Below are positions 16,807-25,400 of a stretch of 64,000 bases of DNA, in pieces (position 1 is the stretch's first letter; each line of letters opens with the position of its first letter). Source of the DNA: CAZNLH01 sp964573995 (GTDB lineage Bacteria > Gemmatimonadota > CAZMKB01 > CAZNLH01). The position numbers and the translations under genes were made by a program. Under the pieces are notes generated by a model. It did not search any database. It was not told where the DNA came from and worked only from the letters and a program-made list of their open reading frames with translations. The stretch covers positions 17,730 to 81,729 of the forward strand of contig CAZNLH010000009.1 of the NCBI GenBank assembly GCA_964573995.1. Direction: 5' to 3'.

Positions 16807-19314
16807 TCACTGCCCAACAGCAACAAGTCTGATCGCATCTGCGACGACGAAGCCGTTCGCCTGGTCCGTGAGCATCACGCCCTGGGTTGAGGTGTTGTCG
16901 AAGTCGAACGTGCCGAGGTATACCCACTCGTTTCCGGGCGTCGACTGGTCTATAAGGATCCAGTCGGACTCACCGGCCTTGTAATACACCTTGTAGTGGG
17001 CATCGGTCGCCATCAACGACGAGTAGTTGTGCTCGAACTTCCATGCATAGACATCGTAAGTCCCTGGCGTCACTGCGCTCGTCACCCCCCAACCCACGCT
17101 CTTGTCCCCAACACCCGCCCTGGTGTACCGCCCGTTCCCATTTGTCGCGTTGGGATGCTCCCCATAAGTCCAGTTGCCGTTGAGGACGACGAATTGCGGG
17201 TACGAATCGTCTACATAGACTACTGCAGGGCCCGTGGTTACCCCAATTGTGGCCTGGTATGGGATCATGTTGTATGCAGTAACCACGAGGTCCACGTCGT
17301 TGCCGGCGCTAAGAGGCTGATCGAGATGAATCAGCGCGCGGCCGTTCCCGTTAGTGTAACCAGAGCCCAGGAATACCGAATCCCTTGAGATGGAACACAG
17401 GGCTCCCTCTACTCCCGGGACAGTCACCTCGAAACCATTTGAACCGACAGTGATAGTCGAATCATGCTGAACCGTCATGGTTGCGGGGGTATCCGTGCGA
17501 ACCTCGAGCGATGGGTCACCAAATACGTGCCACGTGTCGGTCTCCTGGTATCCGGAGTTGCCGTAACGGTCGTTCATGTGCATGCACCCATTGAACGATA
17601 TGCCACCGAAGGTACGCTTGATGTTGTCCTGATAGGTCTCCACGAGGATGTCCACCATCTCATCCTGGGCGTCCATGGGAGGATTCCACGACTGCGTGAT
17701 AGACGACATGAAGGCAGCGACCGCGCCGGAGGCCTCGCCGCTGTTCGTGGCCCTGAGCCATGCCTCCGCGAAGCATGTACTCATGTCATCAAAGGCTCCG
17801 TTTGAACAAGCGACAGACCATATGAACGGCAGCATGCCGTTGTTATAGAGACCGTTTACATCGTAATTGTCAAAACCGGTAGTGCTCCACCCCTGTTCCC
17901 AGCCATGCCCGCAATAGTTGATCACGCTGCGGCCCGCGTTGAGGGCGCTGGCGAGGGATGCGGTCGTCGGGTTGCCCGAGGCATCCTCGCCTCCATGGCT
18001 CCCATCGTACAGTTCATCCACGAGGGTATAGTTGTATCCCATCAAGTCCGATCTTATGTTTCTTATGTGCTCCCAATCATACTCCCCGTCGTCGCCCGGT
18101 CCCTCGTTTGATGCCACTCCCGTGCCCTGGTGATACCATGCGGCACCCGCCTGCGGAGCGCTCTCGTAATTAACAGACCGACGGACCATGGTAACGGCCT
18201 GTGTCATGTTCTGCGCGGAAAAACGCCCGACGAAGAGGTCTGGGTAGTGATCGTTCCCCACGATGTATGAATAAGTCGGATCGGAGGCCCCCTGTTCAAA
18301 CCCATAGGTGAAGTGGAACGTGGTGATCTGCCCTATGTCGCCCACCAGGAGGACGTAAGTAAGCCCGTTCGCGTTGAAATAATCCGTGATGTAATTCTTG
18401 ATCGAGTTGGCGTTGTTCCCGATGTCGGAGATCCTGACCATCTCGGTGGGCACCCCCTTCATGTTCTTCCATCCCACGAAGGGCTCCATGATAGACCACA
18501 GATTGTCGTCCGTGATCACCAGCATGTTGCCCCCCTCTTCCACCGCCGTGTAACCCATCACATCTGGGCCGAAATTGAGGAAATGTCGTTCATAAATCCG
18601 ACGGAATTCCGGGTCCATCACCTCGAGAGGACGTCGCCTCTGAAATACGTTTACCTCCCCCTCGCCGACCGGGGCGACTTCAACCCTGATATCCGTGTAG
18701 ATCCGCAACTTTTTCCTCACCGGGTTGTACTGGAAAGGACAGACCCGTACGACCTGTCCCCTGTAGTCGCGCAATATGTAAGGCTCATCGAGTTGAACGA
18801 TCCTATCTGGATACCAAGCATCATTCCGGTAGGCGTCCCCGAATTCATACGGCACCTCTTCCGGGTCGACCGTCCTGGGCAGGACCCCCTTGGAAGGTGC
18901 AACCAGGACGTTATCGAGTTCCCTGTACTCGGCATCGATCACACTTACCGCCATCTTTGCATTGTCCGGTATGATCAAACTCCGGCAGATGTTCGGAAGG
19001 TCGGGGGCCCCCTTCTGCATCATGCTGGCCTCTCCACCAAGCAGGATCTTCCAGTAAGGTCTCCCGCTGATCATCACCTCGTCCCATGAATAGTCATTTG
19101 TACGGAAATCTACCTGTGTCCTGTCCCCAGACATGCTACGAACCGCTACGGATGGATTGCCCTGCTCCTTCCACGTCCAGGAACTGGCGGAAGAGGCCAT
19201 CCATCCCGGCGCCGCGGTCTTGCCAAGGATCGCACCCGGAGCGAAACCGGCAACGCCGAACAGCATGACCGTACCCATGAGCAGGCACCTTTCCATCACC
19301 TTTCTTCGTTCCAT
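16807..19314 (-). CDS. Secreted gingipain-type cysteine protease (C25) with golvesin-like C-terminal domain
   Basis: This 835-residue protein has a signal peptide (core LLMGTVMLFGVAGFAPGA) and a gingipain propeptide/Ig-like region to about residue 255. A C25 catalytic domain follows (MLVITDDNLW, YVLLVGD, DLFVGRFS). The catalytic dyad is His470 in NYCGHG and Cys503 in SVACSNG. Residues about 595-690 are an Ig-like domain. The last 130 or so residues (VYVDDSYPQF to ADAIRLV) match the golvesin C-terminal-like/sugar-binding-type domain. It should cleave proteins extracellularly. There is no NYPNPFNP tail. A perfect -35/near-perfect -10 promoter is at 19424-19452, and a hairpin follows the gene. 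An in-frame ATG at codon 7 is an alternative start. Confidence 0.85.
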   Translation of the reverse strand: MERRKVMERCLLMGTVMLFGVAGFAPGAILGKTAAPGWMASSASSWTWKEQGNPSVAVRSMSGDRTQVDFRTNDYSWDEVMISGRPYWKILLGGEASMMQKGAPDLPNICRSLIIPDNAKMAVSVIDAEYRELDNVLVAPSKGVLPRTVDPEEVPYEFGDAYRNDAWYPDRIVQLDEPYILRDYRGQVVRVCPFQYNPVRKKLRIYTDIRVEVAPVGEGEVNVFQRRRPLEVMDPEFRRIYERHFLNFGPDVMGYTAVEEGGNMLVITDDNLWSIMEPFVGWKNMKGVPTEMVRISDIGNNANSIKNYITDYFNANGLTYVLLVGDIGQITTFHFTYGFEQGASDPTYSYIVGNDHYPDLFVGRFSAQNMTQAVTMVRRSVNYESAPQAGAAWYHQGTGVASNEGPGDDGEYDWEHIRNIRSDLMGYNYTLVDELYDGSHGGEDASGNPTTASLASALNAGRSVINYCGHGWEQGWSTTGFDNYDVNGLYNNGMLPFIWSVACSNGAFDDMSTCFAEAWLRATNSGEASGAVAAFMSSITQSWNPPMDAQDEMVDILVETYQDNIKRTFGGISFNGCMHMNDRYGNSGYQETDTWHVFGDPSLEVRTDTPATMTVQHDSTITVGSNGFEVTVPGVEGALCSISRDSVFLGSGYTNGNGRALIHLDQPLSAGNDVDLVVTAYNMIPYQATIGVTTGPAVVYVDDSYPQFVVLNGNWTYGEHPNATNGNGRYTRAGVGDKSVGWGVTSAVTPGTYDVYAWKFEHNYSSLMATDAHYKVYYKAGESDWILIDQSTPGNEWVYLGTFDFDNTSTQGVMLTDQANGFVVADAIRLVAVGQ

Positions 19315-19423
19315 TCTTCTCTCCGATCCGTTAATGAATTGTTGGCGGCCTCAAAGACACACCGACGCGAAAGGGCACACGCCCGAAACTCGCCCCACAA
19401 TTTAAAAACTTCCCTTATTGACT

Positions 19424-19452
19424 ATTCTACCACAGATACTCCTCCGTGTCAA
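19424..19452 (-). promoter_or_regulatory. Sigma-70 promoter of the C25 protease gene
   Basis: On the minus strand TTGACA (19452-19447), a 17-base spacer, and TAGAAT (19429-19424). The leader to the ATG is about 105 bases. Confidence 0.7.
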
Positions 19453-19469
19453 GCAGCCCATGGGGCTGT

Positions 19470-19694
19470 TTATTTACCCTCCCCTTTTTTCGCTTCACCT
19501 GTCACGCGGTCCCTGCTGAGGAAGATGTGAGCGATGAATGCCACGAGTGCGGGCAGATTGCCGAAGAATCCCGCCCAGAACCACTTGTTCTCATACCAAC
19601 TCTCCTCCACTGAGTAATGGTGTCGTGAGATCAGGTGGCAACTTATTGCACTCGACAGGGCGAATAGACCAAACACGTCTCCGGGATCACTCAT
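19470..19694 (-). CDS. Small membrane protein, 74 aa
   Basis: A perfect AGGAGG stands 8 bases before the ATG, which argues that this short ORF is translated. The product has one clear hydrophobic helix (WAGFFGNLPALVAFIAHIFLS, about residues 39-59), a second weaker one near the N-terminus (VFGLFALSSAI), and a charged C-terminus (RDRVTGEAKKGEGK). It recalls small inner-membrane proteins such as superinfection-immunity or bacteriocin-type two-helix proteins, but I cannot assign a family. It ends just upstream of the C25 promoter. Confidence 0.6.
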   Translation of the reverse strand: MSDPGDVFGLFALSSAISCHLISRHHYSVEESWYENKWFWAGFFGNLPALVAFIAHIFLSRDRVTGEAKKGEGK

Positions 19695-20141
19695 TAGAGA
19701 ACCTCCTGTTCCTTGGAAAATATGACCTTAATTTTCCCCCGAAATCGTGCCGACCCCCCGCGGCTGAGGTGGTGAAGCCGACTATATTGCCTCGCTGCCA
19801 AAGTTCGCGTTCGGTCTTCTCTCACGGGGAAAACACTTCCACATGGACGTCTTGCCCCTCTGTCGATCGGGAAGTTCCATCCGAACTTCACGACATGCCA
19901 CCCCCAAGGGGTTCTTCCGCTCACCCCTGATTCCCCCCGGAGTGCCCAGTCCTCCAAGCCGTCCGTGTAAAGGAATCTTAGGAGACCGAGCAATATTTTA
20001 TCAGAGGAGCCGCCCACAGTATGCCGGGGATATTGAATCAACCTTCGAGTATCTTATTATGAAATATCACAATTCCGGGCTTTACTGGCAAGAAAAATAA
20101 CAATCCGCCTGTGAGGCCTCGAGGGGCGGGGTAACAATCGA
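19695..20141. other. Intergenic region, no convincing gene
   Basis: About 450 bases between the PiT permease end and the small membrane protein. ORFs of up to 115-130 codons exist on both strands, but they are Arg/Pro/Ser-rich, have no ribosome sites, and match nothing. An AT-rich TGATAAAATATT near 20000 on the minus strand could be part of a promoter for the small membrane protein. Confidence 0.45.
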
Positions 20142-21275
20142 TTATACAAAGGACCTTGATATGAGTATTGCCGAGGCTGAGGTTATGGCGGCCACCGGGA
20201 GGGTAGTTATCCAGGCGATGAAGATTACCCCTATCGCCTTCCAACGGGCTCGGCCACCGGCTAGGCCGATTCCGAAGATCGACCCGCAGGATACGTGTGT
20301 AGTGGAGACGGGCATCCCAAACCGCGAGGCGAAGATCACCAGGAAGGCCGTGACCAGGTTTGCCATGAGACCCGTAGCGGGTTCCATCTCCGTGATTCGC
20401 AGGCTCATTGTGTGGGCCACGCGTCGTGAGCCGACAAGACCGCCGATCGCCATGGCGGTACCTACAAGCACCATCCCCCACGGGATCTCGAGTATACGGG
20501 CTGCCAGGAGCAATGCCACAATCTTCGGCGTGTCGTTAAGGCCCCGGGCGAAGCAGACCGCGCCGGCGCTGATGTAATGTAACCTATCGACGACCCCGCG
20601 GAGGTCCACACCCATCACTCGGTCGCCGTAACGTATCCGGCACTCCCATCCCGTTCCGATCGATGCCGTGGTCCCGGGGCCTGCAATGGCCAGGTTGCCA
20701 GACTCCGGGCTGGCTGCAGCCACTGCCAAGGGGCGCTCTTCCCCTATACAGAAGCAGGGATCACTCTCGATGAGGAAGGAGAAGGCCTGGACTCGTCCCA
20801 GCAATCGAGTAAATGCCGCGCTCATGGCCAGCGCGACAAAGGGGCTCAGCACGAGCGGCAGCACGAAACTCCCGCCGAGGGCAGACCAAGCGATCCCTCC
20901 GCCGGATCCCGCGAGGCCGGCTCCAACGAGGGCCCCCACCAGGGCGTGCGTGGTCGATATAGGCATCCCTATCCGCGAGGCGAGGAAAACGGTACCGGCC
21001 GCCCCTGCCCCCACTGAGAGCAGGAACCTGGGATCCCCTACGAGCGAGTCCGATACCAGCCCCTTTCCGCTGAAGGTCTTCACAAGTTCCGCCCCGATCA
21101 TCATCGCTGCCAGGGAACCTGCGAAGGTCGTCACCGTCGCCCAGAGAAGTGCCCGCCTGTAATCGGCAGTGGCCGATCCGAATATGGTCGCCACACCCTT
21201 GAAGTTGTCGTTGGCCCCGTTAGAGAAGGCGAGCCACAGCGCAACGGTTCCGAGAAAGATCAATCCTGCTCCCAT
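20142..21275 (-). CDS. PiT-family inorganic phosphate permease
   Basis: A low-affinity Na+/H+-coupled phosphate transporter of about 377 residues with roughly ten helices. The duplicated PiT signatures are present: FSNGANDNFKGVATIFG near the N-terminus and FARGLNDTPKIVALLL in the second half, together with GMPISTTHALVGAL and GMPVSTTHVSCGSI. The start is the ATG that overlaps the upstream stop (TGATG), so it is translationally coupled to the radical SAM/ArsM fusion. This is the last gene of the arsenosugar-like operon. PiT carriers also move arsenate, so it may supply arsenate to the pathway or replace phosphate uptake under arsenic stress; that role is inferred. A separate high-affinity pst system lies at 52-57 kb. 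Confidence 0.88.
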   Translation of the reverse strand: MGAGLIFLGTVALWLAFSNGANDNFKGVATIFGSATADYRRALLWATVTTFAGSLAAMMIGAELVKTFSGKGLVSDSLVGDPRFLLSVGAGAAGTVFLASRIGMPISTTHALVGALVGAGLAGSGGGIAWSALGGSFVLPLVLSPFVALAMSAAFTRLLGRVQAFSFLIESDPCFCIGEERPLAVAAASPESGNLAIAGPGTTASIGTGWECRIRYGDRVMGVDLRGVVDRLHYISAGAVCFARGLNDTPKIVALLLAARILEIPWGMVLVGTAMAIGGLVGSRRVAHTMSLRITEMEPATGLMANLVTAFLVIFASRFGMPVSTTHVSCGSIFGIGLAGGRARWKAIGVIFIAWITTLPVAAITSASAILISRSFV

Positions 21276-23740
21276 CACCTGCAACACTCCCCGTCATCAC
21301 AGCATGAGAAGGCATCCTGGATCGGCCTGGTTGGGTCGGTGACGATGAAGGACCCCTCGTACGGGGGCTTCGAGAGCTTCGACGCGGTATCTGTACATAT
21401 CTCCACCGGCACCCCGCGTGGAAACCAGTGCCCCTCTTCGTCCGAGACCCCCTTGAATGGCCCCTGGTAAATGGCCGTATGGCCCACGTAGACACACCCG
21501 GCCTTCTTCTCATACTTCCAGCCGCGTACGGTAACCGAGTAGAAACGGTATCCCTCCACCTCCCTCCAGAACGTCTTGCGCAGTACCTGGATCCCGTAGA
21601 ATCCCGCCCTTTCCAGGTAGGAGACAAACTCCTCTTCCGTCAGGGCACCGCTTATGCACTCTCCCCAGAGACGCGGATCCTGCCGGTAGCGCGGGGGGAC
21701 CGCCTCTTCAGAGACGATATCGGCGACCACCATCCGGCCGTGATCCTTGAGGACCCTCCACATCTCCGAGAATACGCGCCTCTTGTCGGGTGAGAGGTTG
21801 ATAACGCAGTTGGAGGTCACAAGGTCGACCGATCGATCCTCTACAGGGATATCCTCCAGGAATCCCTTGCGGAACTCGACCACGTCGTAGCCGAGGTTCT
21901 CGGCGACCTTCCGGCGGGCCTTCCCCGCCACTTCGAGCATGGGATCGGTCATGTCTACGCCGATAGCCCTGCCCGCGGGTCCTACCTTCCTGGCGGCGAT
22001 AAAGACGTCTATCCCGGCGCCACTGCCCAGGTCGAGCGTAACTTCTCCCTCACGGATATCCGACAATCCGAGGGGCGATCCGCACCCATAAAAGCGCTCC
22101 ACCACCTCCTTAGGTATGTGGGAGAGGTCCTCGGCCGATGGTTGAACGGGACAACAGAGTCCCTCCTTGGGTTCCTCGGCGGCGTTGCCGTAAAAGTCCC
22201 GCACCACCTCTCTCTCACGGTCGAGTTCAAATGCGAGGACGCACTCCGAACTCGTCGTCCTTACCGGAGAGGGCTCGATATCGCTTGCAAGGCACGACGC
22301 TCCGTCGTCCATTCCGGTGAAGATGACCGGCGCATTGAATCCCGACTTCCCGTTGGACACGAGGCCCCGCCTTTCTTCCGCGAGGTCACGAAGCGCATCT
22401 GCGATCATGGCCTTGTGGAGATCGCAGTAGGGATCGTGGGAAAGTATCGATCCCCCGTAGAAATAGGAATGCTCCACATCCCCACCGCCGCACACGAAGC
22501 GGAACGGGCACTCCCTGCAGACCTCCTTTTCCCGAACGGAGGCCCGGCGGAACGACCTTATAACCTCGCTCTCGCGTCGTATCTCCATGAGTGAGTGTTC
22601 CCCGATGCTCCCGCAACAGAGTTCCCTGACGCCGGCCATCGCCGCCGATGGGTATACGTTCCCGTCGGAATACACGCACAGCGCCGATACACCGGCCTTT
22701 GAGAGGTCCCACTTGGTCCCCGCCCCGGACCTGAGTCGTGCCTTGACGGCCTCCAGGTTGTCCACAAGGACACCTGCGCGCCTGCCGGCGTCCTGCGCCG
22801 CCCTGACGACCTCGATCACCTTCTCGACCGCTGGTGCAGGATAATCATCTCCTTCGAGGGCCCTGCCACGCCTGTGAAGCCAGAGGAGGTGATGCGTCCC
22901 CGCCCCCAGTCTTCCCACGAGTGCGGTTACATTCCCAATATCATCCGCGTTCTCCTTCGTGATGACCGTAGTCACGCTGACATCGAACCCGGCCTCGACA
23001 GCGGCTCCGATCCCCCTGACTATCCTCCTGAAACTCCCCGCGCCACGAATCCGGTCGTTTATCCCGGCCTCGGAGCCGTCCAGGCTCACCTGGAGACGGA
23101 CCCTCCCGGAGTCGCGCTCCTTCAGCCTCTCGATGATTCTGCCGGGGAGCAGTATACCGTTGGTCAGTATGACGATCTCGGCCTCGCGATCACCCAGTAT
23201 ATGATCCATGATGTCGAATATATCGCTCCTGAGAAAGGGCTCTCCCCCGGTCAGGAAGAAGTGCCTCGTTCCAAGCGACAGCGCCTGGTCTACGAGGTCC
23301 AGGATTGTCTCCAATGGAAGTCCGTTGTCACCGTTCGGACCGGATGAAACCAGGCAGTGCCCGCAATGGAGGTTGCATGAGTTGTTGGTATGGAGCCACA
23401 GTTCGTCCAACGCTTCCGACTGGAGGTATGCTTCACGCCCCCGGTACGTTTCTTCCGGGACCGGGCCCTCTGCCAACAGGTTCTGGCGCAGGGCGTCGCG
23501 CGCAATCGTCTCGACGTGTTGCCACGCCTTCGCCGGCTCGAAGGCCGTCTTCCGTGCGTAAGCCTGAACCGCCTGGTTGAATGTCCGTTTTCCGTCGAAC
23601 AGGTGCAGTATCTCCTCGCCCCTCTCATCGGTCGCCGCCCAGTTCGGCCCCATTGGGTCCATTACTATCCTGGTCCCGCCCAGGTCGATCGAGTGCATGC
23701 CTGGCGGGAGCCGAAGCACGGTATCAGGTGTCAACATCAT
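21275..23740 (-). CDS. PqqD-like / radical SAM / SPASM / ArsM-type methyltransferase fusion
   Basis: This 821-residue fusion has four parts. Residues 1-95 look like a PqqD/RRE-type domain (WAATDERGEEILHLFDGKRT). Residues 115-320 are a radical SAM domain with C122-C126-C129 (CNLHCGHC) and TGGEPFL. Residues 350-445 form a SPASM domain with Cys 355, 375/376, 408, 411, 417 and 439 for auxiliary Fe-S clusters. Residues 530-720 form an ArsM-like methyltransferase: LDLGSGAGIDVF binds SAM, and the three arsenite-binding Cys are at YGCGSP (553), SNCV (645) and GECISGAL (695). A C-terminal extension ends FSCCDDGECCR. It probably methylates arsenite and also performs a radical step, perhaps arsenic-carbon bond formation. 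The ATG has AAAGGAGAAGG upstream. The radical reaction is inferred. Confidence 0.8.
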   Translation of the reverse strand: MMLTPDTVLRLPPGMHSIDLGGTRIVMDPMGPNWAATDERGEEILHLFDGKRTFNQAVQAYARKTAFEPAKAWQHVETIARDALRQNLLAEGPVPEETYRGREAYLQSEALDELWLHTNNSCNLHCGHCLVSSGPNGDNGLPLETILDLVDQALSLGTRHFFLTGGEPFLRSDIFDIMDHILGDREAEIVILTNGILLPGRIIERLKERDSGRVRLQVSLDGSEAGINDRIRGAGSFRRIVRGIGAAVEAGFDVSVTTVITKENADDIGNVTALVGRLGAGTHHLLWLHRRGRALEGDDYPAPAVEKVIEVVRAAQDAGRRAGVLVDNLEAVKARLRSGAGTKWDLSKAGVSALCVYSDGNVYPSAAMAGVRELCCGSIGEHSLMEIRRESEVIRSFRRASVREKEVCRECPFRFVCGGGDVEHSYFYGGSILSHDPYCDLHKAMIADALRDLAEERRGLVSNGKSGFNAPVIFTGMDDGASCLASDIEPSPVRTTSSECVLAFELDREREVVRDFYGNAAEEPKEGLCCPVQPSAEDLSHIPKEVVERFYGCGSPLGLSDIREGEVTLDLGSGAGIDVFIAARKVGPAGRAIGVDMTDPMLEVAGKARRKVAENLGYDVVEFRKGFLEDIPVEDRSVDLVTSNCVINLSPDKRRVFSEMWRVLKDHGRMVVADIVSEEAVPPRYRQDPRLWGECISGALTEEEFVSYLERAGFYGIQVLRKTFWREVEGYRFYSVTVRGWKYEKKAGCVYVGHTAIYQGPFKGVSDEEGHWFPRGVPVEICTDTASKLSKPPYEGSFIVTDPTRPIQDAFSCCDDGECCR

Positions 23741-23766
23741 CCTTCTCCTTTCAACTCCATGGATGG

Positions 23767-24552
23767 CTATTTTCCGTTCAGCCTCCAGTCGTAATCGAGG
23801 TATTTCACGTCCAGTTCATCTCGATGCCTTGTCATGAACTGGCTGTCCGCCTCTGTCGCGTAGGGGACCACGAAATCGATGACTGATCCGGAGGCCTTCT
23901 CGAAGTCTCCCCCGAACCAATCGAATATCCGGGAGAGGTACACGTTGTAATTTACGCCCCAGATCATCCCCTTCTCCTCCGAGACCCGAAGCCCCTTCCG
24001 GGGATTTGCGAGGAAGCCGCGGGCGGCAAGGGCCAGTTGTTCATCCAGGCGATCAGGAGTATAGGCCTCGCTTCTGAGATCGGGGCACGACCTGGAGGCG
24101 CAGACTATGGCAAAGTGGATCCTCGGCTCACCCATCTTCCTGAGGATATTGTGCTCTATGTCATCCAGGCTGTAGTTCCCTCCATCCACCTTCCACTCCT
24201 CGGCCTTCCACCTCTCGGAGGACGGGATATCCTTTATACTCTCTATGCCCGGGTAATGGTTCAGGATCAATTTAAGCGTGAATGCGTTGTAAGCGTTGAT
24301 CCAGAAGGCGATCTCCCCCCCCTGGTCGAGAAGGGATGGGTCCGTGCCGGCCAAGACGTCAAGGTAGGCATCGAGTGCTCCCTCGTTCCCCTTCAACCCC
24401 CTGTAATCCACCGCACCCTCATGGACATACTCCTTCAGGAGCAAATCGAAGGGGACATGGATCCCATCCCGAGCCTCGGCGCATTCGGCGAAGAGGAGGG
24501 GGAAGATAAACAAAGATATAAAAGAAACTGTCCTTGAATGACGGCCCACCAT
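23767..24552 (-). CDS. Exported DUF547 protein of the arsenosugar-like cluster
   Basis: The 261 residues begin with a signal peptide (VSFISLFIFPLLFAECAEA) and continue with a full DUF547 domain: VDYRGLKGNE, EIAFWINAYNAFTLKLIL, DDIEHNILRK and HFAIVCASRSCPDLR. The two Cys in the last motif and a nearby His are typical conserved residues. DUF547 proteins often accompany arsenosugar genes, but their biochemical role is unknown. It starts 101 bases after the glycosyltransferase stop and ends 26 bases before the radical SAM fusion, so it is the least tightly packed member of the operon. Location is probably periplasmic. Confidence 0.82.
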   Translation of the reverse strand: MVGRHSRTVSFISLFIFPLLFAECAEARDGIHVPFDLLLKEYVHEGAVDYRGLKGNEGALDAYLDVLAGTDPSLLDQGGEIAFWINAYNAFTLKLILNHYPGIESIKDIPSSERWKAEEWKVDGGNYSLDDIEHNILRKMGEPRIHFAIVCASRSCPDLRSEAYTPDRLDEQLALAARGFLANPRKGLRVSEEKGMIWGVNYNVYLSRIFDWFGGDFEKASGSVIDFVVPYATEADSQFMTRHRDELDVKYLDYDWRLNGK

Positions 24553-24653
24553 GGTCTTATCCCCCGAATTCCTGCCTTTCCGAACACACGCGGCCGATGA
24601 ACCCGGTCACCATGGTCGGCAGGTCACTCGACCCTCGAGATGTACCAATCAGT

Positions 24654-25400
24654 CTACGAGTCGCTCGCAAGGAACCCCTCCTTGACCATCTTCATCTCTT
24701 CCCCACCCTCCGTTTCCGTCCTATACCATCGCACCAGGTGGCCCGGCGACGCGCCGAGGAGAAATGCTATCGTCACGAGCCAGTTACGGACCGTGGCATA
24801 GAAAAACCCCTCCCTATCCCAACGCCGGCTGGAGATCCCTATCGGCTCCTGCAGGATACATATCTTCCCGAACCCGCGCAACCTGCGTATAAAATCCACG
24901 TCCTCGAGGAACGGGGTCTCCGCGAACCCCCCCATCGCCTCGAAGACTTGCCTCCTCACGAAGAAGCCCTGATCGCCGTACGGAAAGTTGAACCACCTGC
25001 AACGCAGTGCGACACCGCGTTCGAGGAGGCGGGAGTACCAGCGATGCTCCCGCAGCAGGAACCTGAAGGCGCCGCCGACGTTTCCGGGATCATCGAGTGA
25101 ACGCTCAATCGCATCGAGACTCGCGGGGCTCACCACCGAATCGGCATGGAGGAACCACAGGACATCACCATTCCCGGCGCGGGCCCCCATATTCATCTGG
25201 ATGCCGCGCCCACGCTCGCCATGAAGCCACAGCACTCCATGTCTCCTGCATATATCCCTCGCTGTACCCCTTTCACTTCCATCAGATACTATTATCTCTG
25301 GTATGCGGTCGAAACCCTCGAATTGTCTCAACAGCGATTCAAGGGCCGCGTCGTCGCGCAGGACGGGGACGATTACGCTTATCGACCGGGGTTTCTTCAT
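24654..25400 (-). CDS. TIGR04283-type glycosyltransferase (arsenosugar cluster)
   Basis: A soluble GT2-fold enzyme of 248 residues: SISVIVPVLRDDAALESLL at the start, IIVSDGSERGT with the nucleotide-binding Asp, and WFLHADSVV with the metal-binding DxD equivalent. The C-terminal motif FPYGDQGFFVRRQVFEAMGGF is characteristic of the TIGR04283 family, which is named for its link with arsenosugar biosynthesis. The ATG overlaps the flavoprotein stop by four bases (ATGA). The enzyme probably adds or transfers a sugar in the pathway. Substrate not determined. Confidence 0.85.
   Translation of the reverse strand: MKKPRSISVIVPVLRDDAALESLLRQFEGFDRIPEIIVSDGSERGTARDICRRHGVLWLHGERGRGIQMNMGARAGNGDVLWFLHADSVVSPASLDAIERSLDDPGNVGGAFRFLLREHRWYSRLLERGVALRCRWFNFPYGDQGFFVRRQVFEAMGGFAETPFLEDVDFIRRLRGFGKICILQEPIGISSRRWDREGFFYATVRNWLVTIAFLLGASPGHLVRWYRTETEGGEEMKMVKEGFLASDS

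Noticed and set aside
19694..20041. 115-codon minus-strand ORF in the 19.7-20.1 kb gap
   Set aside because: No ribosome site, no motif, Arg/Gly-rich; probably a chance frame.
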